Source: Bacteroidota bacterium
GTDB lineage: Bacteria; Bacteroidota; Bacteroidia; Bacteroidales; F082
DNA length: 64,000 nt
Assembly (NCBI GenBank): GCA_018830105.1
Contig: JAHJTC010000010.1
Coordinates: forward strand, 157,402 to 221,401
Reading direction: 5' to 3'
In this document: positions 26,744-35,068 of the stretch, in pieces
How the letters are laid out: the number at the start of each line of letters is the position of its first letter
How positions within the stretch are numbered: the stretch's first letter is position 1
The notes under the pieces: generated by a model
What the model saw: only the letters and a program-made list of their open reading frames with translations
What the model was told of the DNA's origin: nothing
The model's database searches: none
Position numbers and translations under genes: made by a program

Positions 26744-27841
26744 CTATTTCAAACTATTAAAATAATTATCCAATAAATTTTGCGCAGCAATATAGGCTGT
26801 TACAGATTGATTTTTTACGGCATTTTCCATTGCCGGAAGGGCTTGTTTAACAGCTTGATCATCATAAAAGCGATTTTTCAGCGCTTCGTCAATTGTTTCA
26901 TACATCAGCTGCACTGCCTGCTGGGTGCGCTTATGTGTTAAATAGCCATTATTCCGGATTACATCAATGTGCGAAGTTACCATCTGCCAAACCTCCTTAA
27001 TGCCTATATTGTTCAGGGAGGAGCAAGTGAGCACGCGCGGTTCCACGCCTGATTCGGCAGGTGGAAACAGATGCAATGCACTTTCACATTCCGCTTTGGC
27101 GCGATTGGCACGGCCTATATTGTCGCCATCAGCTTTGTTTACCACCAGGCCATCGGCCATCTCCATAATTCCTTTTTTAATGCCTTGCAGTTCGTCGCCG
27201 GCACCGCTGATGAGGATCAGCAAAAAGAAATCTACCATAGAATGCACAACGATCTCAGATTGTCCGACACCAACCGTTTCTACGAAGATATGGTCGAATC
27301 CTGCGGCTTCGCACAGCACGATGCTTTCGCGCGTTTTGCGTGCTACCCCGCCAAGAGTACCGGCCGCAGCCGAAGGACGGATATATGCATTTGGATGGGC
27401 TGACAGGTTTTCCATGCGGGTTTTATCGCCCAAAATACTTCCTTTGGATCGCTGGCTGCTCGGGTCGATGGCGAGTACAGCAACTTTTTGGTTTTGCTCG
27501 CACAGCTGCATACCAAGGGCTTCGATAAAAGTGCTTTTTCCTGCTCCCGGCACACCGGTGATACCCAGCCGAAGTGCGTTTCCGGAATGGGGCAGACAGG
27601 CGGCAATAATTTCCTGAGCTGTCTGCTGATGGGCAGGCAGATTGCTTTCGACCAGGGTAATGGCTTTGCTGAGCAGTACCATATCACCATTTAAAATACC
27701 CTCAATATACTCTTGTGAGGAAAGCAATTGCTGCTTGCGGTTTTTCAGGCGCTCGATGGCAGCAGTATTTAGCGAAGCGGGTTGTTCAATACCGGCATTC
27801 ACTTTGAGGGAACTGTCTTTTTTGGGTTTTTGTTCTTCCAT
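26744..27841 (-). CDS. meaB: MeaB/ArgK G3E-type GTPase
   Basis: 365 residues from ATG 27841 (the frame extends to a TTG at 27865). Walker A GVPGAGKS, followed by DPSSQRSKGSILGDKTRM and the family block FVETVGVGQSE, then NKADGDN as the guanine-specificity motif. MeaB proteins load and protect adenosylcobalamin in methylmalonyl-CoA mutase; the mutase subunit genes are not in the window. The gene is convergent to crp/fnr with a 19-bp gap. It fits the short-chain acyl-CoA theme of scoAB. Confidence 0.95.
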   Translation of the reverse strand: MEEQKPKKDSSLKVNAGIEQPASLNTAAIERLKNRKQQLLSSQEYIEGILNGDMVLLSKAITLVESNLPAHQQTAQEIIAACLPHSGNALRLGITGVPGAGKSTFIEALGMQLCEQNQKVAVLAIDPSSQRSKGSILGDKTRMENLSAHPNAYIRPSAAAGTLGGVARKTRESIVLCEAAGFDHIFVETVGVGQSEIVVHSMVDFFLLILISGAGDELQGIKKGIMEMADGLVVNKADGDNIGRANRAKAECESALHLFPPAESGVEPRVLTCSSLNNIGIKEVWQMVTSHIDVIRNNGYLTHKRTQQAVQLMYETIDEALKNRFYDDQAVKQALPAMENAVKNQSVTAYIAAQNLLDNYFNSLK

Positions 27842-27895
27842 GCGTTGAACAGTTTCAGCCTGCAAAGTTAGGCTTTTCAGTCAAGATTTTGTTGT

Positions 27896-29692
27896 TTAGT
27901 TTGCGATCACCTTGCCTGTTACAATGGCTCCATCAGCTTCCAGGCTATAAAAATACAGGCCTTTATCTGCAAATTGTTTGTCCCACGAAAGTTGATGTTT
28001 TCCGGCCGCTAAGTTTCCGGAATGAATTTCTTCAATGAGCTGACCCAGGGGATTGTAGATTTTAACTGTTACACTTTCTGGCTGGCTGAGTGTGAATGAG
28101 AGTGTGAGTTGCTGTTGAAAAGGGTTGGGGTAAACACTTAATTGCTCAAAAGGGCTATTATCAGCATATTCATAAATTTGATCAGGCAAACCTTCCATCC
28201 TGTAACCAACTTCAAACAGCCCTCCTGCTCCGGCAGGCAAGTAGATGATCCGCGCTAATGGGTCAAATTGTGTCCAGGCCTCACCGTTGTTGATGACTTC
28301 AGCCAGCTGGAATTTTTCAAAATCAACAGCCAGAGGGTTCATCCGTATTTCGCGGTCGAAACCAACAGGGTCAAAATGATAGTAGAGTCTTGCTGTATCG
28401 CGTTGCAGAACCAGTTTGGCATAGAGGTAGGAATAGTAAGCTGTTTCGATGGAATGGTAGGCCGCTTTGCCCTGGCTTCCTTTGTTTTCGTCCCAAAAGC
28501 CGCCGGAATAAGCCACGCGGCCTCCTTCGCGAGAACGATCGGCATAGACTTCGCCGTAAAGCGGATCGACAAAGTATTCCATGAAAAACTTCAGACTTTC
28601 GTCGGCCATTTTAAGGTATTTTACCTCACGGGTAGTTTCCCATAGCAGTAATCCGGAGGTGATGGCTTGCTCCATCTGCCACCAGGCTTTGGCGGTATCA
28701 TAGGCGCCATACATATACATTTCACCAGTAAATCTGTCGTAATCTTTGTAAGGACCACCATACTTGTGGTCGTAGCCTTTTTGCAGCACATGATCAACAA
28801 GTAATCTGGCAGAAGCCAAAGCTGATTCATCACCCGTCATCCGGTAGATGCGCGCCAAACTCCAGCCTGTTTTAAGCACATGCCCCATAATGGTGCGGCG
28901 TTCGGAAGATTTTTCGGACCAGCTGCTGTTAAACAACTCAGCAAAGCCGATACCGTCTTCCCGCATCGAAGGGATAAGGTGCTGCTGCATATTCTGCTGC
29001 ATCGCCAGCAGCCGTTCGTAATACTTTGTCTCTCCGGTGAGCAGCCACAAGTTCCACAAATGAGTCGTCACAGCATCAACGGTGGCATTAAAGCTTTTGT
29101 CGCTGCCCTGCATGCCTGTGCGCGAAACTTTATCGTAATAACCAAAATTGACCGGATCATCGTCCCACAAGGCATTTTCGATAAAGTCATAACCCTGATT
29201 CAGGGATTCGAAATACAAACTATCGTTTGTCGCTTCCCAATAGGCAGTCAACCCCAGCAGCGCATAATGCTGATCAAATGCTTTTTTGACGCCGGTATAG
29301 GGATTGCTTCCCGATCGTGAGCTGGTAGCAAACCACCCGCCATAAATACTGTCCCACAGGTGTTGAACCATAAAATTCAGCGCAGAATTTGCTTTAGTGA
29401 GATAGAAAGTGTCTCCTGTCAGCATAAATACACGGCTGAATCCATAAGCGTTTCGGGAGAGCGAAACAAGTCCTTTTATGTTGTTGTTCAGCACATTACC
29501 TGAGCGACTAACATCAGTAAAATAGCCTCCATACAGCGTGTCTTCTACTCCTGTCCAAAAATTGGCACAATCCTGTGCATACCCTATCAGCAATTCTGGA
29601 TTGTTAAAATGTTCACTTTGTGTGTTGTACTGCGCTTTGATGGAAACCGAAAAGGCAAGGATTAAAGCGATCAGGAGAGAAAGTTTTTTCAT
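27896..29692 (-). CDS. AGE-family epimerase-like secreted protein with T9SS sorting domain
   Basis: 598 residues. A signal peptide ends at KAQ (about residue 21). The central (alpha/alpha)6 barrel of N-acylglucosamine 2-epimerase / mannose-isomerase type shows repeated YGGWF, GGYFTDVSRSG and HVLKTGWSLARIYR segments. The last 80 residues (SVYPNPFQQQLTLSF, VKIYNPLGQLIEEI, GLYFYSLEADG) form a type A T9SS C-terminal sorting domain, so it should be exported across the outer membrane and anchored or released. AGE-family members act on sugars, but many secreted relatives have no proven activity. It stands 54 bp upstream of meaB on the same strand. Confidence 0.86.
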   Translation of the reverse strand: MKKLSLLIALILAFSVSIKAQYNTQSEHFNNPELLIGYAQDCANFWTGVEDTLYGGYFTDVSRSGNVLNNNIKGLVSLSRNAYGFSRVFMLTGDTFYLTKANSALNFMVQHLWDSIYGGWFATSSRSGSNPYTGVKKAFDQHYALLGLTAYWEATNDSLYFESLNQGYDFIENALWDDDPVNFGYYDKVSRTGMQGSDKSFNATVDAVTTHLWNLWLLTGETKYYERLLAMQQNMQQHLIPSMREDGIGFAELFNSSWSEKSSERRTIMGHVLKTGWSLARIYRMTGDESALASARLLVDHVLQKGYDHKYGGPYKDYDRFTGEMYMYGAYDTAKAWWQMEQAITSGLLLWETTREVKYLKMADESLKFFMEYFVDPLYGEVYADRSREGGRVAYSGGFWDENKGSQGKAAYHSIETAYYSYLYAKLVLQRDTARLYYHFDPVGFDREIRMNPLAVDFEKFQLAEVINNGEAWTQFDPLARIIYLPAGAGGLFEVGYRMEGLPDQIYEYADNSPFEQLSVYPNPFQQQLTLSFTLSQPESVTVKIYNPLGQLIEEIHSGNLAAGKHQLSWDKQFADKGLYFYSLEADGAIVTGKVIAN

Positions 29693-29828
29693 AGTGAGGG
29701 TATTGAATGTGCAAAGGAAAAGATTTTAAATGGTTTTAGAAGTTTTATTTGGTCAATGGGAAAATGAAACGCGTTCGATTGGATGATTCGATAGTATAAA
29801 CTGCACGGCATAGCTGACAGCGCATTCC

Positions 29829-29841
29829 GATTTTTAATCGG
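29829..29841. repeat. 13-bp tRNA-anticodon-like direct repeat, left of nhaC
   Basis: GATTTTTAATCGG, identical to 31430-31442; the copy here forms a short CCGAT/ATCGG hairpin. With its flanks it resembles a tRNA-Lys(TTT) anticodon arm. It brackets nhaC with the right-hand copy. Confidence 0.65.
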
Positions 29842-29884
29842 CAGAGTAGTAGTTTTAGGTTGACCAATTGACAGATCGACCTTT

Positions 29885-31330
29885 CTAATTGCACTCATCA
29901 TCCTCACGAATATCGTATTGAGGGAGCTTATACATGGTAATTTTTGTGTAACCAAAAAATATTTCAACTAAGGCTGTAAACCAACATAGTATTGCGAAAG
30001 GGGCATAAGCTGCTGCCGAAACCCCTAATGCTGTATAAATAAATACTGCGCTGCTATTCCACGGAATTAAGGAAGCTGTTAATGTTCCTCCGGACTCAAG
30101 CGCCCGCGTTAAATTTTTAAGTTTTAATCGCTCTCCACGGTAGCTTTCTTCAAACATCTGACCAGGCAGAATTACCGCCAAATATTGATTGGCACCAAAA
30201 ATATTCACGAAAAAGGAAGTTAATATAACGGATAAATTAAGGGTACCAATTGATTTTAAAAAGCGAGACATTCCCATAAAAATTGAGTGTAGCATTTTGG
30301 TAGAATTCATAATGCCCCCAAATGCTAATGAAACCAATGCCAAAGCAATTACGTTGTACATGCTTTCCATTCCACCACGGGAAAACAGTTCGTTAATACT
30401 GGAGTCTTCGGTATCTAAAACAAATCCTGTATGGATGGTTTCAAATAACACTTTAAAACTTCCATCCTGTAAAACAACAAATGCTCCTCCACCCAATATC
30501 AATCCCGCCAAAAGGCTGGGAATCGCGGGGACTTTCATCAAAATTAGAATGATAACGGCAATGGGTGGAATAAATAGCCAGATTGAAAGATTGAAGTTTT
30601 CTTTTATTCCCTGCAGATAATGCGAGACGTCACCATCGACAACACCATCGCCAGCAACCATAAACCCCATAATTGTAAATGCAATGAGTGAGACAATCAA
30701 TGCTGGTATAGTTGAGTATTGCATGTGCTTAATATGTTCATACAGATTAACCCCCAGAACAGATGAGGTTAAATTTGTTGAATCGGACATGGGGGATATT
30801 TTGTCGCCAAAAAAAGAGCCTGAAACAATAGCCCCGGCCGTCATTGCGGCCGGAATGCCCAAACCATCGCCAATACCAATAGAAGCCACACCAATTGTTC
30901 CAATTGTTGACCAGGAACTGCCGGTTATTAGTGCCATTACACTACAAACCAGCAAGATAATTGGCAAAAACCACCTGGCAACCAAAAACTTAAACCCATA
31001 ATACATTATTGCTGGGACTATGCCGCTGGCAATCCAAATGCCAATGAGCATACCAATTATTAAAAGGATAAGCAGCGATGGCGTTGTCCGGTTAATGGAA
31101 TTTTTGAACCCTGCCTTTATTGTTTCCCATGAGTATCCAAAAATATATGCGCTAATGCCTGCTGTAATAGCACCAAGAACCAACGAAAAATGGGGCTGTA
31201 CATTAAATATAAATACCGAGAGGCCAAGCGCTAAACCTGTCACTAACAAAGGCAGTAACGATAACCATAGTGGTGGCGTTGGTATGCCATTTATATTATT
31301 TTTAGGATCTATTTTTTTTATACTTTTCAT
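29885..31330 (-). CDS. nhaC: NhaC-family Na+/H+ antiporter
   Basis: 481 residues from ATG 31330 (a TTG lies one codon upstream). About eleven to twelve transmembrane helices. Family features include the GSSWSTIGTIGVASIGIGDGLG stretch, GSFFGDKISPMSDSTNL and FGANQYLAVILPGQMFEE. NhaC carriers exchange Na+ for H+ or swap malate and lactate in relatives (MleN). It extrudes sodium or adjusts pH at the inner membrane. Base composition looks more AT-rich than the neighbours and it is bracketed by 13-bp tRNA-like repeats, so recent acquisition is possible. No regulator is adjacent. Confidence 0.92.
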   Translation of the reverse strand: MKSIKKIDPKNNINGIPTPPLWLSLLPLLVTGLALGLSVFIFNVQPHFSLVLGAITAGISAYIFGYSWETIKAGFKNSINRTTPSLLILLIIGMLIGIWIASGIVPAIMYYGFKFLVARWFLPIILLVCSVMALITGSSWSTIGTIGVASIGIGDGLGIPAAMTAGAIVSGSFFGDKISPMSDSTNLTSSVLGVNLYEHIKHMQYSTIPALIVSLIAFTIMGFMVAGDGVVDGDVSHYLQGIKENFNLSIWLFIPPIAVIILILMKVPAIPSLLAGLILGGGAFVVLQDGSFKVLFETIHTGFVLDTEDSSINELFSRGGMESMYNVIALALVSLAFGGIMNSTKMLHSIFMGMSRFLKSIGTLNLSVILTSFFVNIFGANQYLAVILPGQMFEESYRGERLKLKNLTRALESGGTLTASLIPWNSSAVFIYTALGVSAAAYAPFAILCWFTALVEIFFGYTKITMYKLPQYDIREDDECN

Positions 31331-31429
31331 CAATGGGATGCCAAAATTAAGGAAAAAACAGCATTTAACTGTAAAGGAAATCCCTTGGGTTAATGCTTTT
31401 TTTTGACGCCGGTATGGGAATAGCCCACT

Positions 31430-31442
31430 GATTTTTAATCGG
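31430..31442. repeat. 13-bp tRNA-anticodon-like direct repeat, right of nhaC
   Basis: Second copy of GATTTTTAATCGG, followed by AAGGGATCGCAG, which resembles the variable loop and T-stem of a decayed tRNA-Lys. Lies 100 bp upstream of the nhaC start. Confidence 0.65.
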
Positions 31443-31561
31443 AAGGGATCGCAGTTGTGAGCATTTTAAGTTCCAGATTAGGCTTCAGATTTTGCTCAAG
31501 TTGAAAGATGCTTAAAAATGCGCGGACGACAGCAAAAAATATTAACTTTGCAGCCCTAAAT

Positions 31562-31634
<73 letters not shown>

Positions 31635-31642
31635 CCTAAAAA

Positions 31643-31683
31643 TCAGGAAGTTACAATCAATTTGTGGCTTCCTGAATTTTTTT
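31643..31683 (+). terminator. Terminator of the tRNA-Lys transcript
   Basis: TCAGGAAG / CTTCCTGA arms with a 17-nt loop followed by seven T residues, starting 9 bp after the tRNA. Confidence 0.85.
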
Positions 31684-31712
31684 ATACATACTAAATGCAT
31701 ACTTAAAGCTAT

Positions 31713-31781
31713 GTTTCTCAGTTGGCAGAGCATCCCGATTTTACATCGGGAGGGCCGCAGGTTCGAGCCCTGCCGGGAGAT
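31713..31781 (+). pseudogene. Decayed tRNA copy (tRNA-Lys-like)
   Basis: The D-arm text CTCAGTTGGCAGAGCA and the 26-nt variable/T-arm block at 31752-31777 are identical to tRNA-Lys(CTT) 120-150 bp upstream. The 5' acceptor strand does not pair with the 3' strand, and the anticodon arm (CCCGA/TCGGG around TTTTACA) has no sensible register. It is followed by no T-run. It is probably a partial duplication that lost its 5' half, unlikely to be a functional tRNA. Confidence 0.65.
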
Positions 31782-32083
31782 ACGAAAAGCAGTCTATTGT
31801 TTAAGTAAGTGAAAGGTCAAATTAAGGAAAAGAAAGCGAAAAGGGCATCTTTGGCGTGATTGAAAAGCAAGTAAAAGATTAATGATAGGCTTATGTTCGA
31901 AAGGAAATTTATATGAAAATCGATGTCGAATAGCAGATAGTCAGCAACTATAAATGATAAAAGGCTTAATCAGCATAAAACCAACGCCAATACACATTAG
32001 CAGAAAGCCCTTTTCCTGAATTAATTCAAGATTTCTAACACAAGCGCTTTAACCCCTGATAAGTTGCTGCTGCTTTTTCCACA
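31782..32083. other. Intergenic region, nothing recognised
   Basis: About 300 bp, AT-rich, between the tRNA fragment and the end of the reverse-strand membrane protein gene. No gene, hairpin with T-run, or repeat could be supported. Confidence 0.5.
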
Positions 32084-33127
32084 CTACGTTTTAGGGAAAC
32101 TTTTGTTTCTTGCTATCAGATATCCTTTGGTAAGTAAACTGCTTGCTAGCACAATTATAACCAGCCACATCAGCCATTGCAACGGACTTTGGCTGCGGTA
32201 AATGGCAGTTGCTATATTTCCAATCAACAGCCATTGGATCACATAAAAAACGGTAACATTTCTGCCGCAAAATTGCAGGTAGCGAAAAAACCAATTATTT
32301 GAAAAGCTGCTTGATATAAAGTACCAACTGAGCACCCACCAGGCCAGGAAGGCCATTGTCCAGCCAACAAAAAGCAGTTGATGGTGGTAGTATGCCGGCA
32401 GATTAATGCTGATCCGAAAGCCATAAGCAAAGCTTGACGCAATACCGGCTAACAGAACGAACCATATTATGAGGAAGGTTTTAGTGCGCCATTGCGAGAT
32501 TTGAATGTTTTTTGAGAGGCGATAAAACAGGAATCCGGCCAGCGGATAACTGAGCCAGGGGAACAATGGGAAATACGACCAATAGGCCTTTCCCCAAAAA
32601 AAAGCCTGCACATAATGTATCACCGGCCATTTGCCTTCGTACAGCGGCAGAAAGGGCTCAGCTGCGGCAGCAATTAATAAAGCAAGTATCCAGGGCAACA
32701 AATGCTTACCGGCTACTTTTTGAAGACCGGCCATCACCAACATGCTTAATCCTGCCAGGAACAGGATATCTACCCCAAAAATGTAGGACAAAGGATCCAG
32801 ACTGCTGTAATAACCAAGAAAATAGTTGATTAAAAGGTGAAAATTCAGACCAATATTTAAGAGTATTCCAAGCCCGATCAGCTTTATGCCGCGCAAAAAC
32901 AAGTTTTTTGAGCTAACAGCTTTCCAGGCCAAAAAATAGCCCATCACCGCCATAAAAACCGGAGCAGCTGCGGGTCCGCCCAAAAACAGGGAGACCTTTC
33001 CTGCCACACTATCGAAAAATGCCGGCCGGGCAAACAGTTCAGTCAGGTGTACCTGTATCATTAAAACGACAGCAATTCCTTTTAAAAGGTCAGGCAATAA
33101 GAGTCTTTGAGATTTTTGTGATGTCAT
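32084..33127 (-). CDS. DUF1624/acyltransferase-like multispan membrane protein
   Basis: 347 residues, about ten transmembrane helices. The N-terminus RLLLPDLLKGIAVVLMIQVH is the usual start of acyltransferase 3 and HGSNAT-like (DUF1624) proteins, where a residue such as His26 in the first helix follows the DxxKG turn. Later blocks such as YFPLFPWLSYPLAGFLFYR support the DUF1624 side. Relatives transfer acyl groups to sugars across the membrane, but the donor and acceptor here are unknown. It stands alone, with a 157-bp divergent gap to the T9SS protein gene. Confidence 0.75.
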   Translation of the reverse strand: MTSQKSQRLLLPDLLKGIAVVLMIQVHLTELFARPAFFDSVAGKVSLFLGGPAAAPVFMAVMGYFLAWKAVSSKNLFLRGIKLIGLGILLNIGLNFHLLINYFLGYYSSLDPLSYIFGVDILFLAGLSMLVMAGLQKVAGKHLLPWILALLIAAAAEPFLPLYEGKWPVIHYVQAFFWGKAYWSYFPLFPWLSYPLAGFLFYRLSKNIQISQWRTKTFLIIWFVLLAGIASSFAYGFRISINLPAYYHHQLLFVGWTMAFLAWWVLSWYFISSSFSNNWFFRYLQFCGRNVTVFYVIQWLLIGNIATAIYRSQSPLQWLMWLVIIVLASSLLTKGYLIARNKSFPKT

Positions 33128-33284
33128 TCAGGTACATTTTCACTGCAAACATAAGCTTGTAAGTTCAATCTTTTCACCGGATTTTAAAATCTTATACAAG
33201 TTTTATGAAATAACATAAACACATAAGCCAGAATAGCCCTATTCTTGCACCAATAAAACCTAAAACTATTCAAACACGAAAGTC

Positions 33285-34082
33285 ATGAAGCTAAAAACCT
33301 TAATTTTTACACTTTTTCTCGCTTTTTCAATAGGGCTAAACGCTCAGATCAGCCAGGATGCTTCCTATACCTACTCGGGCACTTTTACCACACTCGCGCT
33401 TTCGGGCGATAAATTTTTTGTGATGGATGTCGGCAGCAGCCAATGCCGGATTTACAATACCAACCACAGCCTCTGGAAAACGATCAATTTGGAAGTGCCC
33501 AGCGGACACTATCTGAATGACATCCAGTATGTTTCAGAAAATCTTTTCACAACAGATAACAGCTTGTGTTTAATGTACACCTATTATCTGTATGATGAAG
33601 TAAATCAGTATTATACCTATACCACTAAGGTGATAAAAGAGGATGGTACTTTGTTGCTTAATCTGCCCGGATGCCAATATTATTTTGTTACCGAATTGCA
33701 GGAAGGCTCAACCAAAATGATCACTTACAGTTATGATTATTCGGTTTTCCCATCGCCTGTAACCACTGCGGTATATAGCCTTCCGGGATCTTTGCTTACT
33801 GCAGGCAAGGTTTATGAAGATCCTTATGGCCAGGCTACATTTAAGACTTTTCCAAATCCGGCCAGCCGTCGGGTGAGTTTGCTTTTCCCCAATCCTATTC
33901 AGTCCCCGGATGCCATGCTGGAATTACGCAATGCCTCGGGACAGCTTTTGCAGCAAATTCCGGTGCAAACCGGGCAAAGTCAATTGCAGCTTGACATCAG
34001 CAGCTATCCTCAGGGCATGTATTTTTATCAGCTCAGGCAACAAGATCAGGTTTCTGCAGCGCAAAAGCTGCTGATACAATAG
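33285..34082 (+). CDS. Secreted T9SS-sorted protein of unknown function
   Basis: 265 residues: signal peptide (1-20, ending NAQ), a beta-rich central part of about 160 residues with no recognised domain, and a type A T9SS sorting domain from about residue 185 (KTFPNPASRRVSLLF, LELRNASGQLLQQI, GMYFYQLRQQD). The central part repeats short hydrophobic beta strands such as GDKFFVMDVGSSQCRIYN, as in WD- or kelch-like sensors, but no repeat count is clear. Convergent with ldcA, 3 bp apart. Confidence 0.82.
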   Translation: MKLKTLIFTLFLAFSIGLNAQISQDASYTYSGTFTTLALSGDKFFVMDVGSSQCRIYNTNHSLWKTINLEVPSGHYLNDIQYVSENLFTTDNSLCLMYTYYLYDEVNQYYTYTTKVIKEDGTLLLNLPGCQYYFVTELQEGSTKMITYSYDYSVFPSPVTTAVYSLPGSLLTAGKVYEDPYGQATFKTFPNPASRRVSLLFPNPIQSPDAMLELRNASGQLLQQIPVQTGQSQLQLDISSYPQGMYFYQLRQQDQVSAAQKLLIQ

Positions 34083-34085
34083 CGT

Positions 34086-34979
34086 TTATTGTTCAAAAAC
34101 AAGCCGATCTGCTGCAATTGCCAAGCGGCTTTTTCTTCCCAACGCCAGTGCCCTGTTATCTTTAAGATGGCCGGCAGGAAAACCGAAACAAACCGGATAA
34201 TCAAATGCAGAAACATGCTCAGCGATAATCTCTTCAGCTGTTTTCCCAAAAGGAATAGAATTGTCATTCATCGCTGTCATGCCGCCGATAATTAATCCCG
34301 CGAGATGCGTGAGTTTTCCGGCTCTTTTCAGCGCCAGCATCATGCGGTCGATATGGTACAGGTATTCGTCCAAGTCTTCCAGAAAAAGTATTTTCCCTTT
34401 TGTATCCGGGAAAAGAGCCGAGCCGAGCAAACTGTATAAAGTTGAGAGATTGCCGCCAACAATTGGTGCTTCCGCTTCTCCCATTTTATTCAAAGGATGC
34501 GGGGTAAGGGTTACCGTTTGAAATTTATTTTCGAGGGCGTTGAAAAGGGATTGCAAGGCTGTTTCCGTATTGTTTTCGAAATTGATGGGCATGCTGGCGT
34601 GCAGGCTTTCAAAGCCAAGCTGCTGAAGTTTGGCGTGAATTACCGTGATATCGCTGTAGCCAACCAGCCACTTTGGTGATTTGCTAAAGTTGCTGAAATC
34701 CAGTTGATCAACAATGCGCAGGCTGCCGTAGCCTCCGCGCACAAAAAACACGGCTTTGATGGCCGGGTCATCCAGGTAATGCTGCAGCAGTTCGGTGCGC
34801 AGGCGATCGCTGCCGGCAAACTGATTGTCAACAGCAAAAAGCCTGTTGTCGTAAACGACTTCAAAGCCGGCTTGCTCAATGCGTTTAATCGCTGGTGCCA
34901 ATTCTTCGGCGGTTATCTTCCGGGCCGGAGCCGAGAGTGCGATCTGATCGCCTTTTTGAAGCGGGATGGGCTGTTGCAT
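34086..34979 (-). CDS. ldcA: LD-carboxypeptidase (S66)
   Basis: 297 residues, cytosolic (no signal peptide). N-terminus GDQIALSAPARKI, then VFFVRGGYGSLRIVDQLD and LVGYSDITVIHA with nucleophile Ser109, and late blocks LFLEDLDEYLYHIDRM and GFPAGHLKDNRALALG that supply the Glu and His of the triad. LdcA cleaves the bond between meso-diaminopimelate and D-Ala in recycled muropeptide tetrapeptides. Together with ddpX and pbpC it adds to the peptidoglycan genes in this window. Divergent from metG by 89 bp. Confidence 0.94.
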   Translation of the reverse strand: MQQPIPLQKGDQIALSAPARKITAEELAPAIKRIEQAGFEVVYDNRLFAVDNQFAGSDRLRTELLQHYLDDPAIKAVFFVRGGYGSLRIVDQLDFSNFSKSPKWLVGYSDITVIHAKLQQLGFESLHASMPINFENNTETALQSLFNALENKFQTVTLTPHPLNKMGEAEAPIVGGNLSTLYSLLGSALFPDTKGKILFLEDLDEYLYHIDRMMLALKRAGKLTHLAGLIIGGMTAMNDNSIPFGKTAEEIIAEHVSAFDYPVCFGFPAGHLKDNRALALGRKSRLAIAADRLVFEQ

Positions 34980-35068
34980 ATCGAAACTATTGGTTAACTT
35001 TGCGCCTCTATTTCAGAACCTAAACCCATGCCGGCAAAGCGTTTACCGGAGGGCAAAAAACTTTTTCA

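Noticed and set aside
31713..31781. Functional tRNA with a TTA or TAC anticodon
   Set aside because: The acceptor stem cannot pair and the anticodon loop has no proper register; treated as a decayed copy.
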